From the NCBI GenBank assembly GCA_019279435.1, contig JAAALK010000080.1, positions 93,083,108 to 93,147,107 on the forward strand: a DNA stretch of 64,000 nucleotides, in the 5' to 3' direction. This DNA is from Zizania palustris. Taxonomy: Eukaryota; Streptophyta; Magnoliopsida; Poales; Poaceae. Positions within the stretch are counted from its first letter, which is position 1. Each line of letters begins with the position of its first letter. Both the position numbers and the translations under genes were made by a program. Below the pieces are notes generated by a model. It worked only from the letters and a program-made list of their open reading frames with translations. It was not told where the DNA came from and did no database searches. Positions 51,645-63,133 of the stretch are shown here, piece after piece.

Positions 51645-54600
51645 TGAAAAGTCTGTATCTATACCAAGAAGGAAACGAAGACCTCTTCGATCCCTAGAAC
51701 TACTACTAAAGCCAGAACGACTAGTTCCGGATCCTGGAGTTTAAATAACTTTATGTTTAACTCTTCTTTCTCCTTTCGAAGCTCGGAAATCTTTTTGTTC
51801 TTACTGGAGTTCAGCTCAAGTTCAAAGTCGCTCGGGGCTTCTCTCCCAGCTTTGAAGTAGTTTAGGGTTTTTCTTTGTTTGTTCTTTAGTCGTATTTTCT
51901 TCTTCGGACCATTCAATGTCTTCAGAAGATGAAGTTCCCAAGTTAACTTCTTTTTCCTCCTCTTTAATGTAATATAATATAACGTTGCATATTTCGGGCG
52001 CAATTACACCGGAGCTTTCTGGAGGAATTGAATATAGAGGACGTTTGTGAGGTCTTAAAGTTTCGATGGTAGCCCATAGCAGGCGAAACTCTTTGTTAAC
52101 CTCTAGCACTTCGAGATCATCCATAAAAATTCGGAAAGCCTAAAAACATTTCCAAATAAGTATTTTCATTCATAAAAGATGAAAGCATAAATTTTTACAT
52201 ATTTGGAGCCCTAAGCAAAACTAGACCTTTGGGTCTGGTGGGGGCTGGCTGCTGGAAGCTAGCGACCGTGCTTGCTTCTGGCGAAGTCCTTCATCAATCC
52301 AAGCCTTGATCGTTGATCAACCTTCGGCTCTCCAAGACACTTGGAAGGCTTCCCAATCTGCGGCTACGTCCTCGGAAGGGTTTAAGAGCCGGTTGTCGTC
52401 GAAGGTAATGGGAGTCGCCCCTAAGTCTGGTGCTACTGATACCCCTAGATCCTCGTAGTAGCGAAGTACTCCAAGAGCAGATACATGGCCAGAGATTTCT
52501 CAGTACCGAATACCTGCTACCTTCATTATCTTCACTGCTGCTTGGATTATCTTCAACCTTCACAGCAGGGGGACGTCGCCAGTCGAAGGTAATGTCCAAG
52601 AAGTACCGAAGTATTCCAAGACACCCCGAAGGTTGTCCATGGTCTCTGCAGCTACCTTCTTAGACTTCACCTTGTCTTCGGACAAAATATCCCTTGACGA
52701 AGACAACTCGTCTATCAAAGAAGATAGCATGGATGCCTCCGTAACCAAGGAGTTCTTCCGACCAAGCAAGTTGTTGGCCTCTTCCATTGACTTCGCATGC
52801 TCCTCCTGTAGCTTGACCAGCTCAGCCCCGTGGTCGCTTGCTCCGTTCGCATTCCTTCTACTTCAGCCCGAAGCACGATTTATTCGGTTTCGAGCTTCTG
52901 ATTAGCAGCTTCCAGACCAAGTCTGGCTTTCCTTTCCGCTACTACCATCTCGTCCAAGCTGGAAGTTTGAATTTTGGAGATGTCAAGACTCCCTTGGAGG
53001 GCAGTTATTTTCTCCTTAAGACGATTGCATTCTCGATCGTTAGAAACAGCCACAGCGTGAGCCAAGACTATTTGCTGTGAAGGAAAAAGCAATGTGAGTA
53101 AACTATTTACAAGTTGAAACTAACTCTGTTATTGCAGATTTTTCGTACCTGGTATGCTGCCCGCTCCAAGGCTGCATCTAACTCCGACCCCTCGGCTTTC
53201 TCGAGTATAGCCACCAAGTCAGTCTCCCTGACTTCGCGATTAGCTCGAGCCAAAGTATCTAGCAGAGTCCGAAGCCCGGTCCCTCGCTCTAGAAAATGAG
53301 CTAGGAGGGGGAGCATTGACAAGGCTCTTTGATCGTCTTCATTGGGTGAAGGGCCGAACCGCAGCGCCGCATCCCCGGAGACATCAGTGGATTGGCCCCC
53401 TTCTGCGGATTGGCCTCCGTCTGTGGATTCTGATGGGGTTAATCTAGAGTTCGGAGAAGGAAAAGGATCCACTTTCCCTTTACCTTTTCCGGGCCCCATT
53501 TTTATAACCTCCTCCAGAATTGACTTCGAAGATGTCGAGGTTTCAGGCACAGTCTTTGCAGTAGGGGTCGTCTCCATGGGGGTTGATCCTGTGAAATCAA
53601 AGGTATTATATATTGCATAATTTTGCAAGACATTAAGAAAAAAGTGCTCTAATGAGGCTTACCTTCGAAACCCTGTCGACGAATGTGTATGGGACTACTT
53701 GGAGGATCGAACGCCCCTTTAAAGTCTTCGTCGGATTCAGAGTAGGGAACCAAAGAATTAGTTGCTGGAACCTCTCCCGGAACAGCAGTAATCACTTCAT
53801 CCGGAATCGAAGCTTGATCAGTTTCTACTTCGACTTCGCCTTCAACGGCAGGAGCTTTTGGCTTGGCAGGACATTCGAAGTCCTTGCCTGTTCGACGTCA
53901 TCTTGCGCAATCGGCATGGTCGCTGCATCACCTGTAGCCAGGACTTCGGCATCTGCCTGCGCCTCTTCATCCCCGGTAACAAGGTCTATAAAGACCCTTT
54001 GCATTTCTCTTTCTCTTTCATCCTCAGATGAATCTGAAGACGAAGTAGCGGACTTGGAAGGGGCCACGTTCTTGGGTTTACGATCCAATTTCTTCACAAG
54101 AGTCTTAGCTGGTGTCGAGGTCCCAGCCTCAGGTTTCCTCTTCTTCGGACCAACATCGAAAGTAATCCAGTCTGGAAGAGAAGGGGCGATGACTCCGAGT
54201 ACGCTCCATACCCGGTTGAATCGCTCCCAACTCCCTACCAGTTTCACCCTCCATTCTTTTTCAGTGGGGGTAGGAGCTTCGAGGACCTTTTCCGAAGCCC
54301 GTATGACTTGCTCTGAAGTCAATGAGGCTTGTGGAGCTGAAAGATAAGTTTTTATCTGTTATATCATTTTTTATGAAATTATCATACATGAAACATTTTA
54401 TAGTTTTTGAAGTTACCTACAGAGCTCGAACTCAGAGAAATTTTTTGGAGTCAACCCTCCGGATCCTCTTCAAAGCTAACATGCCAGTTGTCCATCAGAG
54501 GCAGAATCTGGAGCCTGATGAACTCCTCTGCTAAGTCCCACATGCTCATGCGGTGACTTATCCTTCATAGCAGATTGAGACGAGCATCGATCTGGCTGGG

Positions 54601-55323
54601 GTCTGGAAGAACTTCGGCTTCCCTTCGAAAATGTATATCTTGTAGAAGCCCGGCCAAACTGCTATATACTCCATGTTCGGTGTAGAACCACCGAAGAATC
54701 CAATCCGTGTATCATCTGGCGTTGATGGCCTTCACAGGAAAAAGCAGTTGGTACTCATCTCGGAGTCTGAAGTTAATACTGTCGAAGGCAACTACGATCT
54801 TTTCTCCTCTGGAGCCCCAGTAAGTCTTCGGCTGGGAGGAGGCTTTGTGAAGTGCTGCAAATATTTATGCTCTCCCTTAGCAGCCTTTGGCTCGTAGCGC
54901 CCACTCAAAGATAGTGAGGCGCGCTATCGCATTCGAAGAAAGTTGAGGAAGAGTGACGTGGAAAAGCTCCAATACCTCCTATAAGAAGTTCACTGCTAGA
55001 AGCCCTAACCCCGCCTCGAAGAAGGCTTCGAAAACAACTACTTCTCCAAGCTGAGGCGAAGGGATGGCCTCCTTCCTGGGCTCATGGATCCTAACTCTCG
55101 GGCTAATCTTCCCTGCAACTGCTGTTGCATTCGTCAACCTCTTGCAGGTTGATGGCCCCAACATATAGGATTGGTCTGAGTACTTGGAGGAAGCCGAGAG
55201 AAGGTCATGGGGGTCGGGTTGTGGGGGATTCCCCGCAGATATTGCCGCTGCTGCCGCCACCGTGGCTTGCTTCCTGGCCAAGGTCAAGGCTGTCCCGAGA
55301 GCCTTGAAGCTTGTCTTCGCCAT
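51645..55323 (-). pseudogene. Antisense five-exon gene of element E, decayed
   Basis: It has the same gene structure as in D. Exons: 55323-54417, 54336-53663, 53588-53149, 53074-52227 and 52139 to about 51645. Introns of 80, 74, 74 and 87 bp are GT-AG and keep phases 1, 1, 0 and 0. Exon 1 starts MAKTSFKALGTALTLARKQ and retains EVVVFEAFFEAGLGL, but stops follow from 54979. Exon 2 carries SEQVIRASEKVLEAPTP and a DSDEDF end in the -1 frame. Exon 3 ends SELDAALERAAYQ. Exon 4 has the coil and ends PPPDPK before a donor that overlaps TAG. Exon 5 starts DDLEVLEVNKEFRLLW. Intron positions survive although the protein does not. Confidence 0.85.
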
Positions 55324-55419
55324 CGTACGGAATGAGGAATTTGGAATAAAGCTCTGGAGGCTAAATGGGGGATTGCGCGAGAACAGTGAGAAAGTTATCT
55401 CCGATGCCTTTCACTCTTC

Positions 55420-55427
55420 TATTTATA
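55420..55427 (-). promoter_or_regulatory. TATA box of the antisense gene in E
   Basis: The minus strand reads TATAAATA 97 bp before the antisense ATG, as in D and B. Confidence 0.62.
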
Positions 55428-55746
55428 GCTTGAACTCACAAGTTTTTACCGTTCATACTTGGCGTTTCGTCTTCTAGACCATTATTATTTACGAAATTAA
55501 AGCAACATTATAGCTTCTTCTGAAACGAAAAAGATAACGGCTATTTTTCTGAGTCTAACAGTCTTTTCAACTTCGCAGAAATTGATTTCGGAGCTGTTCG
55601 AACAAGACCTTCGCTTGGAAATCGATTCGAAGTTCTAAATCTTTGAATATTTCGAAGGTTGATAAATTTTATTAACCCCTGCGCATGATTATTTTTCTTG
55701 CGTATACTGCTCTCCTAACTTTACAGATCACTCGGAGAAGCGTATT

Positions 55747-55757
55747 CGAGGGGCTAC
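55747..55757 (+). other. PPT of element E
   Basis: CGAGGGGCTAC directly before the 3' LTR. Confidence 0.9.
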
Positions 55758-55985
55758 TGTTGGGGGAAAATACTTCATCCTCAGGGTCTCTACAACAATA
55801 AGACAAAGCCAATCTACTAAACCGAAGTTCTAGTATTAACTCCGGTTTAGTACATGATCAAGCTCGAAGAATCCATGCAGACTTCTGTTCGGAGTATGAC
55901 TTCGAAGGTTGAATGTTCAGAGAGCTTATCTTCCAACAAGGATGGAAGACTTATCTTCTTTCTAATTAGATTAGTCTTTTACCAT
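55758..55985 (+). repeat. 3' LTR of element E, first 228 bp
   Basis: It matches the start of 44983-45476. It ends where element F enters; the last five bases ACCAT (55981-55985) are the likely TSD of F, with the partner outside the window. Confidence 0.9.
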
Positions 55986-57268
55986 TGTTGACACGAGAAT
56001 GTGCCCCCGCACTTGGGTCAGTTCGATGATCCAAAAGTGTGCGGATACTTAGGGACAAGCCTATGCGTGACGCAGCACCGATGTCGCGTTCTAACTACCC
56101 TTAGTCGTGATAAGGGGGATGGAGTCGCCAGGCAATTAGATCACACAAAATAACCCAATTAGCCGAAAGAAATAGATTAAACAGAATAAAATCAGCAAAC
56201 CTGTCGGAGCCTGTCTACTTCGAAGTCTAGTGCGAAGGGGTCACCGAAGTGTACCTTCGGCGTCTGGTGCGAAGTATCTCGCCGAAGGGTGCTTTGGCAT
56301 TCGGACTGATCCGGACGAATATGGACTCCGAACGGATCTGGACACGACGACCACCCCGAAAAGTGGGGTTCGGCGTGAGGTTTCTGACACGGCAAATTAT
56401 AGAATAGTGTCGCGAGGGCCACACGTGGGTGTAACTTTGTCCAGTGCTGAGTATGGTCGTGGCGAAGCCTGTTGTGACGAAGTGTGCTGGCGAAGCCTGT
56501 TGCCGGAGCCTACTGTCCCGCCGAAGGGTGTCTTGGTGACCTCCGAAACCGATCTGTCAGCTCCGGACACCTCCGACGAAGTATCTCCGAACGTGGGAAC
56601 CTGCAACAAAGAGATTTCGAAGTACCAATTCGTCCTGAGGACCGAATTCTGCTAAGTGTTGCACTAGTAGCGAAGGTAGCAATCTATTACGCAGATTAGT
56701 GGGTACTTCACAGGCGAAGTAACAAGGCGATAGCAATCTATTACGTAGATTAACAGATACTTCACAAGTGAAGTAACAAGGGTTACTACTGTTCCGTAGT
56801 GGCCGGCGGAGGGCTTCCAGGCAAGCCCAGGAAGAGGTACATGAAAATAAAGGTAAAGTAAAGACGATAAAAGCTAGGGCTTTGGTTTGGTTTGAGTTGT
56901 GGGGGCCTCTACGCTGGCCTCGCCTCTCTACTTATAGGGGATTAATTTCCGATCTAATCTGCTATTAACTCAGCCGGATGGAGATAAAAACTTAGCTGGA
57001 ATCGCATACAACTCCATCTCTGCCGAAGTGGGCTTCGGCCAGGCCCGTCGTGGCCAGCTCCTCGGGCCGAAGCTCCGATGGCGTGGGCCTCCTAAGGCTT
57101 CCCGGCCGAAGCCCATGGGCTGGCTAGAGGCTTCCGGAGCCCATAGCTCTATGGACTTTTGGCCCTGTAGGGCTTCGGGCGGACCCTGGACATGTGTATT
57201 TTTGGCCCAAATCACCAAAATTCATATTTTGACAATCTAGCCATTAATGCCATTTTTTGCTATTAACA
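55986..57268 (-). repeat. 3' LTR of element F (1283 bp)
   Basis: On the plus strand it starts TGTTGACACGAG and ends GCTATTAACA. A TATAAG on the minus strand (56931-56936) is a possible TATA box. A plus-strand open frame at 56230-56655 has no known domain. The final 43 bases also occur at 58588-58630. Confidence 0.82.
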
Positions 57269-58566
57269 CATGCCCCCTGCTTTTTATTAAACTGAGTGAA
57301 CTAAAAGCACAATGAGCTGAACGCGATACCATCCATATCGGCTTTTCGACACTTTTTATGATGTTTGCCACACACTTGGGAAATACCTTTTCAAGTACCC
57401 ACCATTCAAAGCTCTTCGAAACCGCTCTCCCTGTTGGGATTTCAACACATATGCATTGCCGGGAGTGATTTCGGCTATCTTAAAAGGACCTTCCCAACTA
57501 GGTGACCATTTACCAAACTTGGGACTATTCGTGGCAAAGGGTAAAATCGTGTTCTAGACCAAGTCTCCTATCTGAAACCATTTTGGTTTAACCTTTTTAT
57601 TGTAGTCTTTAGCTACTCTCTTCTTGTCTACTTCTATGGCTTCTAAAGCCCTTAGTCTATTATCGGTCACTTCCTCTAGATTATCCTTTAGAAGAGTTTC
57701 ATACTCGTCGACCGATAATCCATCTTGCTTTAACACTCTTAAGGAGCCAAGATCTACCTCTACAGGTAGAACGACTTCTTGTCCATATACCAATTCATAT
57801 GGACTGACTTTGGTTGCACTGTGCTTTGCAATCCTACAAGCCCACAGCGCCTCAGAAAGCACTTCATGCCACCTTTTAGGAAACTCTTCAATTTTCTTCT
57901 TAATAAGCTTAATCACGGTTTTATTACTAGACTCGGCCTGACCATTGGCCTGAGCATAGTAAGGTGAAGAGTTTGTCAACTTAATACCATAGTATTCAGC
58001 GAAGTCCCTTACTTCTCTAGAGACAAATGAACTACCTTGATCCATAGTAAGAGTTTGAGGAATGCTGAATCTATGTATGATGTGCTTTACAATAAAATCA
58101 CGTACCTCATTGTGAGTCATGTTCTTGAGAGGTACGGCCTCGGTCCATTTAGTGAAGTAATCTGTCGCCATCAACACGAATCGATGCCCTTTTGAGGAAG
58201 GAGGGTGAATCTGGCCGATGAAGTCTAAACCCGAAACTCGAAACGGCCATGGCTTGACAATAGGATTGAGCAATGAGGCATGACCTAACTGGATATTGCC
58301 AAACTTCTGACATACTTTGCACCCTCTATAGTATTTGAAACAATCTTTAGTCATAGTCGGCCAATAAAACCCCGCTCTTTTGAGCATCCAACTCATTTTT
58401 TTGGCCGACTGATGAGTGCCGCAAAGCCCTTCATGGATTTCTCATGTAGACACCTAGGATTGCTCATGGTATAAACACTTCAATAGTACTTCGTCGATGG
58501 TTCGGCGATACAATGTGTCGTTTGTCAACACAAATTTGAACGCCTGTCGCCGAACCTTCCGATCAA
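57226..58566 (-). repeat. Duplicated block of F, copy 1 (1341 bp)
   Basis: It contains the first 43 bp of U3, the PPT (GCAGGGGGCATG on the minus strand) and the integrase. It is nearly identical to copy 2 at 58588-59929; only a handful of differences were seen. Confidence 0.92.
57554..58396 (-). pseudogene. pol: Element F integrase, copy 1
   Basis: The zinc region starts before the shown frame (HEGLCGTHQS, with stops near 58440) and ends CKVCQKFG. The core has VSGLDFIGQIHPP, TMDQGSSFVS and ANGQAESSNKTV (DDE type). The C-terminal part (KKVKPKWFQIGDLV) stops at a TAG. Its sense in a functional element would be strand transfer of cDNA into host DNA. This copy is adjacent to the LTR. Confidence 0.88.
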
Positions 58567-58587
58567 CCCTTTATAGTTGATTCTTCC
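58567..58587. other. 21-bp filler between the two integrase copies
   Basis: The bases 58573-58587 (ATAGTTGATTCTTCC) are the exact reverse complement of 59933-59947, the sequence just past copy 2. An inverted filler of this kind points to template switching or fold-back during DNA synthesis. Confidence 0.85.
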
Positions 58588-59929
58588 ATTTTGACAATCT
58601 AGCCATTAATGCCATTTTTTGCTATTAACACATGCCCCCTGCTTTTTATTAAACTGAGTGAACTAAAAGCACAATGAGCTGAACGCGATACCATCCATAT
58701 CGGCTTTTCGACACTTTTTATGATGTTTGCCACACACTTGGAGAAATACCTTTTCAAGTACCCACCATTCAAAGCTCTTCGAAACCGCTCTCCCTGTTGG
58801 GATTTCAACACATATGCGTTGCCGGGAGTGATTTCGGCTATCTTAAAAGGACCTTCCCAACTAGGTGACCATTTACCAAACTTGGGACTATTCGTGGCAA
58901 AGGGTAAAATCGTGTTCTAGACCAAGTCTCCTATCTGAAACGATTTTGGTTTAACCTTTTTATTGTAGTCTTTAGCTACTCTCTTCTTGTCTACTTCTAT
59001 GGCTTCTAAAGCCCTTAGTCTATTATCGGTCACTTCCTCTAGATTATCCTTTAGAAGAGTTTCATACTCGTCGACCGATAATCCATCTTGCTTTAACACT
59101 CTTAAGGAGCCAAGATCTACCTCTACAGGTATAACGACTTCTTGTCCATATACCAATTCATATGGACTGACTTTGGTTGCACTGTGCTTTGCAATCCTAC
59201 AAGCCCACAGCGCCTCGGAAAGCACTTCATGCCACCTTTTAGGAAACTCTTCAATTTTCTTCTTAATAAGCTTAATCACGGTTTTATTACTAGACTCGGC
59301 CAGACCATTGGACTGAGCATAGTAAGGTGAAGAGTTTGTCAACTTAATACCATAGTATTCAGCGAAGTCCCTTACTTCTCTAGAGACAAATGAACTACCT
59401 TGATCCATAGTAAGAGTTTGAGGAATGCTGAATGTATGTATGATGTGCTTTACAATAAAATCACGTACCTCATTGTGAGTCATGTTCTTGAGAGGTACGG
59501 CCTCGGTCCATTTAGTGAAGTAATCTGTCGCCATCAACACGAATCGATGCCCTTTTGAGGAAGGAGGGTGAATCTGGCCGATGAAGTCTAAACCCGAAAC
59601 TCGAAACGGCCATGGCTTGACAATAGGATTGAGCAATGAGGCATGACCTAACTGGATATTGCCAAACTTCTGACATACTTTGCACCCTCTATAGTATTTG
59701 AAACAATCTTTAGTCATAGTCGGCCAATAAAACCCCGCTCTTTTGAGCATCCAACTCATTTTTTTGGCCGACTGATGAGTGCCGCAAAGCCCTTCATGGA
59801 TTTCTCATGTAGACACCTAGGATTGCTCATGGTATAAACACTTCAATAGTACTTCGTCGATGGTTCGGCGATACAATGTGTCGTCTGTCAACACAAATTT
59901 GAACGCCTGTCGCCGAACCTTCCGATCAA
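58588..59929 (-). repeat. Duplicated block of F, copy 2 (1342 bp)
   Basis: It begins with the same 43-bp U3 fragment and PPT as copy 1, now internal, and ends at the same GATCAA. A one-base insertion near 58741 explains the length difference. Confidence 0.92.
58917..59759 (-). pseudogene. pol: Element F integrase, copy 2
   Basis: It has the same domain content as copy 1 and almost the same residues (for example AQSNGLAESSNKTV in place of AQANGQAESSNKTV). It adjoins the RT remnant directly, without RNase H. Confidence 0.88.
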
Positions 59930-59950
59930 ATTGGAAGAATCAACTATGAA

Positions 59951-60979
59951 TCAGAAGCCAATTCCAATGTTTCTAATCTTCTCAAGCCTCTTAGGATCAA
60001 TTTCTATGCCTCTCTCGTGAATCATGAAACCTAAGAACTTACCTGCTGACAAGCCGAAAGCACACTTGTGTGGGTTCATTTTCAAACCGTATTGTCGCAT
60101 CCTATCAAAAGCAACCTTAAAATCGGCTAAATGGTTTCCCATAGCGTCCGATTTGACTACAATATCATTGATGTAAACTTCTAACATAACCCCTAGCAAG
60201 TCATGAAAGACTAAGTTCATAGCGCGCTGGTACGTGGCGCTAGCATTTTTCAAACCAAAAGTCATGATGACCCACTCGAACAAACTGACAAAACTAGGGC
60301 ATCGAAAGGCAGTCTTGTAGACGTCCTCTTCGGCCATAAAGATCTGATTATAACTAGCATTGCCATCAAGAAAACTTAGTACCTTGTGTCCTAAAGCATT
60401 GTTGATCAGCATGTTGTCTATCGACATCGGATACTCGTCCTTTGGAGTGGCTCTGTTTAGATCCCTGAAATCAATACACACCCGTATCTTGCCGCTCCCT
60501 TTCTTCTCTACGGGAACAATGTTAGAAACCCATTCCGCGTACCTGCACAGCCTAATAAATTCAGCCTTGAGTAGTCACTCCACTTCTTCTTTAACTCGGT
60601 CATAGATGACCGAGTTAAAGCGGCAGGGAGGCTGCTTATAAGGCCTAAACCCAGACTTGATAGGCAGTCGATGCTCCACGAGCTCGCATCTTAACCCTGA
60701 CATCTCGCTATACTGCCATGCGAAACAATCGACATACGACTGAAGTAACTTTATTACTTCAGCCTTTTCATCGGGCTGTAAATGTTGGTTTACAAAAGTC
60801 TGCCTTGGGATGCTAGCATTACCTATGTCAACTTCCTCCAAGGGATCGGCTGACGCAAAACCATGTCCTGTTTTTTCTACTTCGCTAAAGTCCCCAATGG
60901 CTTCGACGATACCGTCTTTACTAGACCGATATTGCTCCACATGAGACTTTAGCCAATCTAGATTACTCTTACTAGACAT
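59951..60979 (-). pseudogene. pol: Element F reverse transcriptase, catalytic Asp lost
   Basis: It starts MSSKSNLDWLKSHVEQYR (protease-RT linker). A stop lies near 60577, then RT proper (VPVEKKGSGKI, CIDFRDLNRATPKDEYPM, PSFVSLFEWVIMTFGLKN). The catalytic box reads YINDIV where A has YIDDVV, so the first Asp of the essential pair is replaced by Asn. The frame ends after EKIRN with a few unrelated residues, at the junction where both RNase H domains are missing. It cannot be an active RT. Confidence 0.9.
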
Positions 60980-60984
60980 GACTA

Positions 60985-61590
60985 TTAATACAAAAACAAT
61001 CGTGCTACTCCAGCCAGCTTTACAGACACTGGTACAAACCGTCCTCCGGATATACTAACGAAATCGTAATCCGAAAGATCTCTACCTGACAGACACTCTA
61101 CTTTGTTATGGACGGCGTCAACTGATACATCGACCAATGCTACTTGGGCTGAAGTATCCGCGGGAAAGACCTCCACCTCATCGCCATCCCACTATATCAG
61201 GCACTAGTGCAGAGAAGAAGGAATGCAACATTTTGCGTGAATCCAGTCACGCCCGAGTAGTACGCTATAATTACCTTGCACGTCGACGACGAAAAATGTT
61301 GTTGGCAATGTTTTGTTGCCCACCGTCAACTCCATGGAGAGTACGCACTTGGCCTCGGAGCTTTGGCCGTTGAAGCCGTTGAGCATCAAGTTGGTCTTCT
61401 TCAAGTCATCCTCATCCCTGCCAAGTTTCTTCAACAACGAGTAAGGCATTAAGTTAACAGTGGCACCACTGTCGACGAGCATTCGGGAAATCGGCTTTTC
61501 ATCGATGTGACCTCTAACGTAGAGAGGCTTTAGATGGCGAGCCGAATCCTCGGGCTTCTCGAAGATGGCGTTGCGCGGGCCGAGGTTCAA
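60985..61590 (-). pseudogene. pol: Element F protease and linker
   Basis: Aspartic protease with RMLVDSGATVNLMPYSLL (DSG active site), the flap-side VVDVQGNYSVLLGRDWIH, then a linker (MEVFPADTSAQVALVDVS). A stop near 61203 separates the two readings in the same frame. The enzyme would cleave the polyprotein. Confidence 0.85.
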
Positions 61591-63133
61591 CTGAGCGACC
61601 TCGGCCTCGTCCTATGGTAGGGTGAACTCATCGGGTAGCATGACCATGTTGATGTCCATCACCTAGGGTGTGTGCCCTTCAGAGATGGGCGAGTAATCAT
61701 CGTCGAGCATGTCGTCATCGTCATCGCTCAGACTAAGAGTCGGGTTGGTTATCTCAACCGACTTCTCCCTCCATACCTGTTTTGTAGCTGGCCGAGGGCA
61801 GATTTCTTTGAAGATAGCGTCGCGCTCGGCCTCAACTTCCCTCTCGTGCATCTCCTGTGCTCGTAGTCATTGTAGGTGTCTCTTCTGTGATTTATACATG
61901 CCTGGAGGTGCCAAAGATGGCTATGGTTTGGTGCCGGGTGCCACTATTCGGCTTCAATTAATTCTGGCCAAAGTGGTACTATGCCCTTCGTCCTTGTGCA
62001 CCCTGTGTTCGGAGGGGGCTTCACTTCGAACCCTGACAGATGGACAGGACTCGTTCGGCTGACCGAACCAGGCTTCGGCGCAGAGCTCGGCCGAACCATG
62101 GGACTTACCTCCGTCAGACCTCGGTGACAAATTCTTCGGGATTGTGACCTCCTAAGACCCAACTTTGATGGTGATGGCTTCGGACTCCCTGACCTCGGCT
62201 ACCGCATGCTCGCACCCTTTGGCTTCGCTCTGCATGGTCCGATTTGGAGGCACCACTGACAGTCTGTGGATGATGCCCCCCTCCGCCGCGTCTGTTTGCC
62301 CCTGCCATCCACAATACTCCGAAGGAAAACAAGGCATAGTGTTAGGTTGCGGAGGGTACCCTGACCCGGATACGTACGGAGCCCACGGGGTCCCCGCCCA
62401 TTCATACGGCGGAGGCATCGGCGGCTCTAGTGGCCTCGCCCACTGTGAGCCGAACCCGTTACTTGGAGGGGGGGTTCGACAGAGTTGATTGTATCTCGTA
62501 CCACACCAGTGAAGGGTCCTGTCAGGCCGTAGGTACGTTCGCCAGTGCAGGCCGAAGCCTCCCATCGGAGAAGTCCAACACAGTGCGGGGTTTGGCCATT
62601 GGGTGCCGAAGTTGTTGTATAGGGGCCCCGAACACTGGGGCTCGAAGCCGCTGTATGGGGGATTCGGCCATTGTGGCTCAGAACCATCGTGCGGAATATC
62701 AGGCCACCGTGGCCCGAAGCCTCCATGCGGATGGTCCACCTACTTCGGTCCGAAGCTACCCTCCGAGAGCCCCGGACCCTTCGGCTGCTTTAGCTTCTTA
62801 GTGTGTGGACCTTCTCTCTTGGCCCTTCTTTGATGCTTGTTCAACAACATGTTATATGTTACCTTAGGCCTCTTGTGAGTCTTAGCCGAAGGGGTTTTAA
62901 TGTTCTGTTTCCACACTCCTACCTCGGGGTTCTTCGGTATGAGCGTGGGAGTGCGTGGCTCTCTAACAATTACATCCTTTCCCTTAGCCGAATCAGCATG
63001 TTCTGGCTGAATCAACACCTTTTTTCTCGTCGAGGTCGACGGCGTTGACGAGAAAAGGATCTTTATCCAGCTTCATCTTCGGATTATGGTCTATCTTCAA
63101 TTGTCCTTCTTCTATGGCCGATTGTATCTGCTG
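61591..63133 (-). pseudogene. gag: Element F Gag C-terminal region with aromatic/proline repeats
   Basis: Between the Cys-His motif and protease the minus strand keeps long open pieces: 62740-63018 (Lys-rich, KRPKVTYNMLLNKHQRR), 62152-62739 and 61663-61851 (acidic). The middle piece contains irregular repeats of Gly-Phe-x-Pro-x-Trp-Pro-x2-Pro (GFGPRWPDIPHDGSEPQWPN, then FEPQCSGPL, FGTQWPNP). Stops and frame changes interrupt the reading. Confidence 0.7.

Larger units (their letters stand above)
44983..55985 (+). mobile_element. Element E: decayed Tat-type element related to D, 3' LTR cut by F
   Basis: The LTRs (44983-45476 and 55758-55985) resemble those of D in length and sequence. PBS, gag-pol, decayed minisatellite, antisense gene and PPT are in the same order as D. 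Gag-pol has many stops and frameshifts, so E is old. The right LTR breaks off after 228 bp at element F. Confidence 0.92.

Noticed and set aside
56230..56655. Plus-strand frame in the F LTR as a host exon
   Set aside because: It lies wholly within LTR sequence, runs opposite to the element, and has no domain, splice context or conserved partner.
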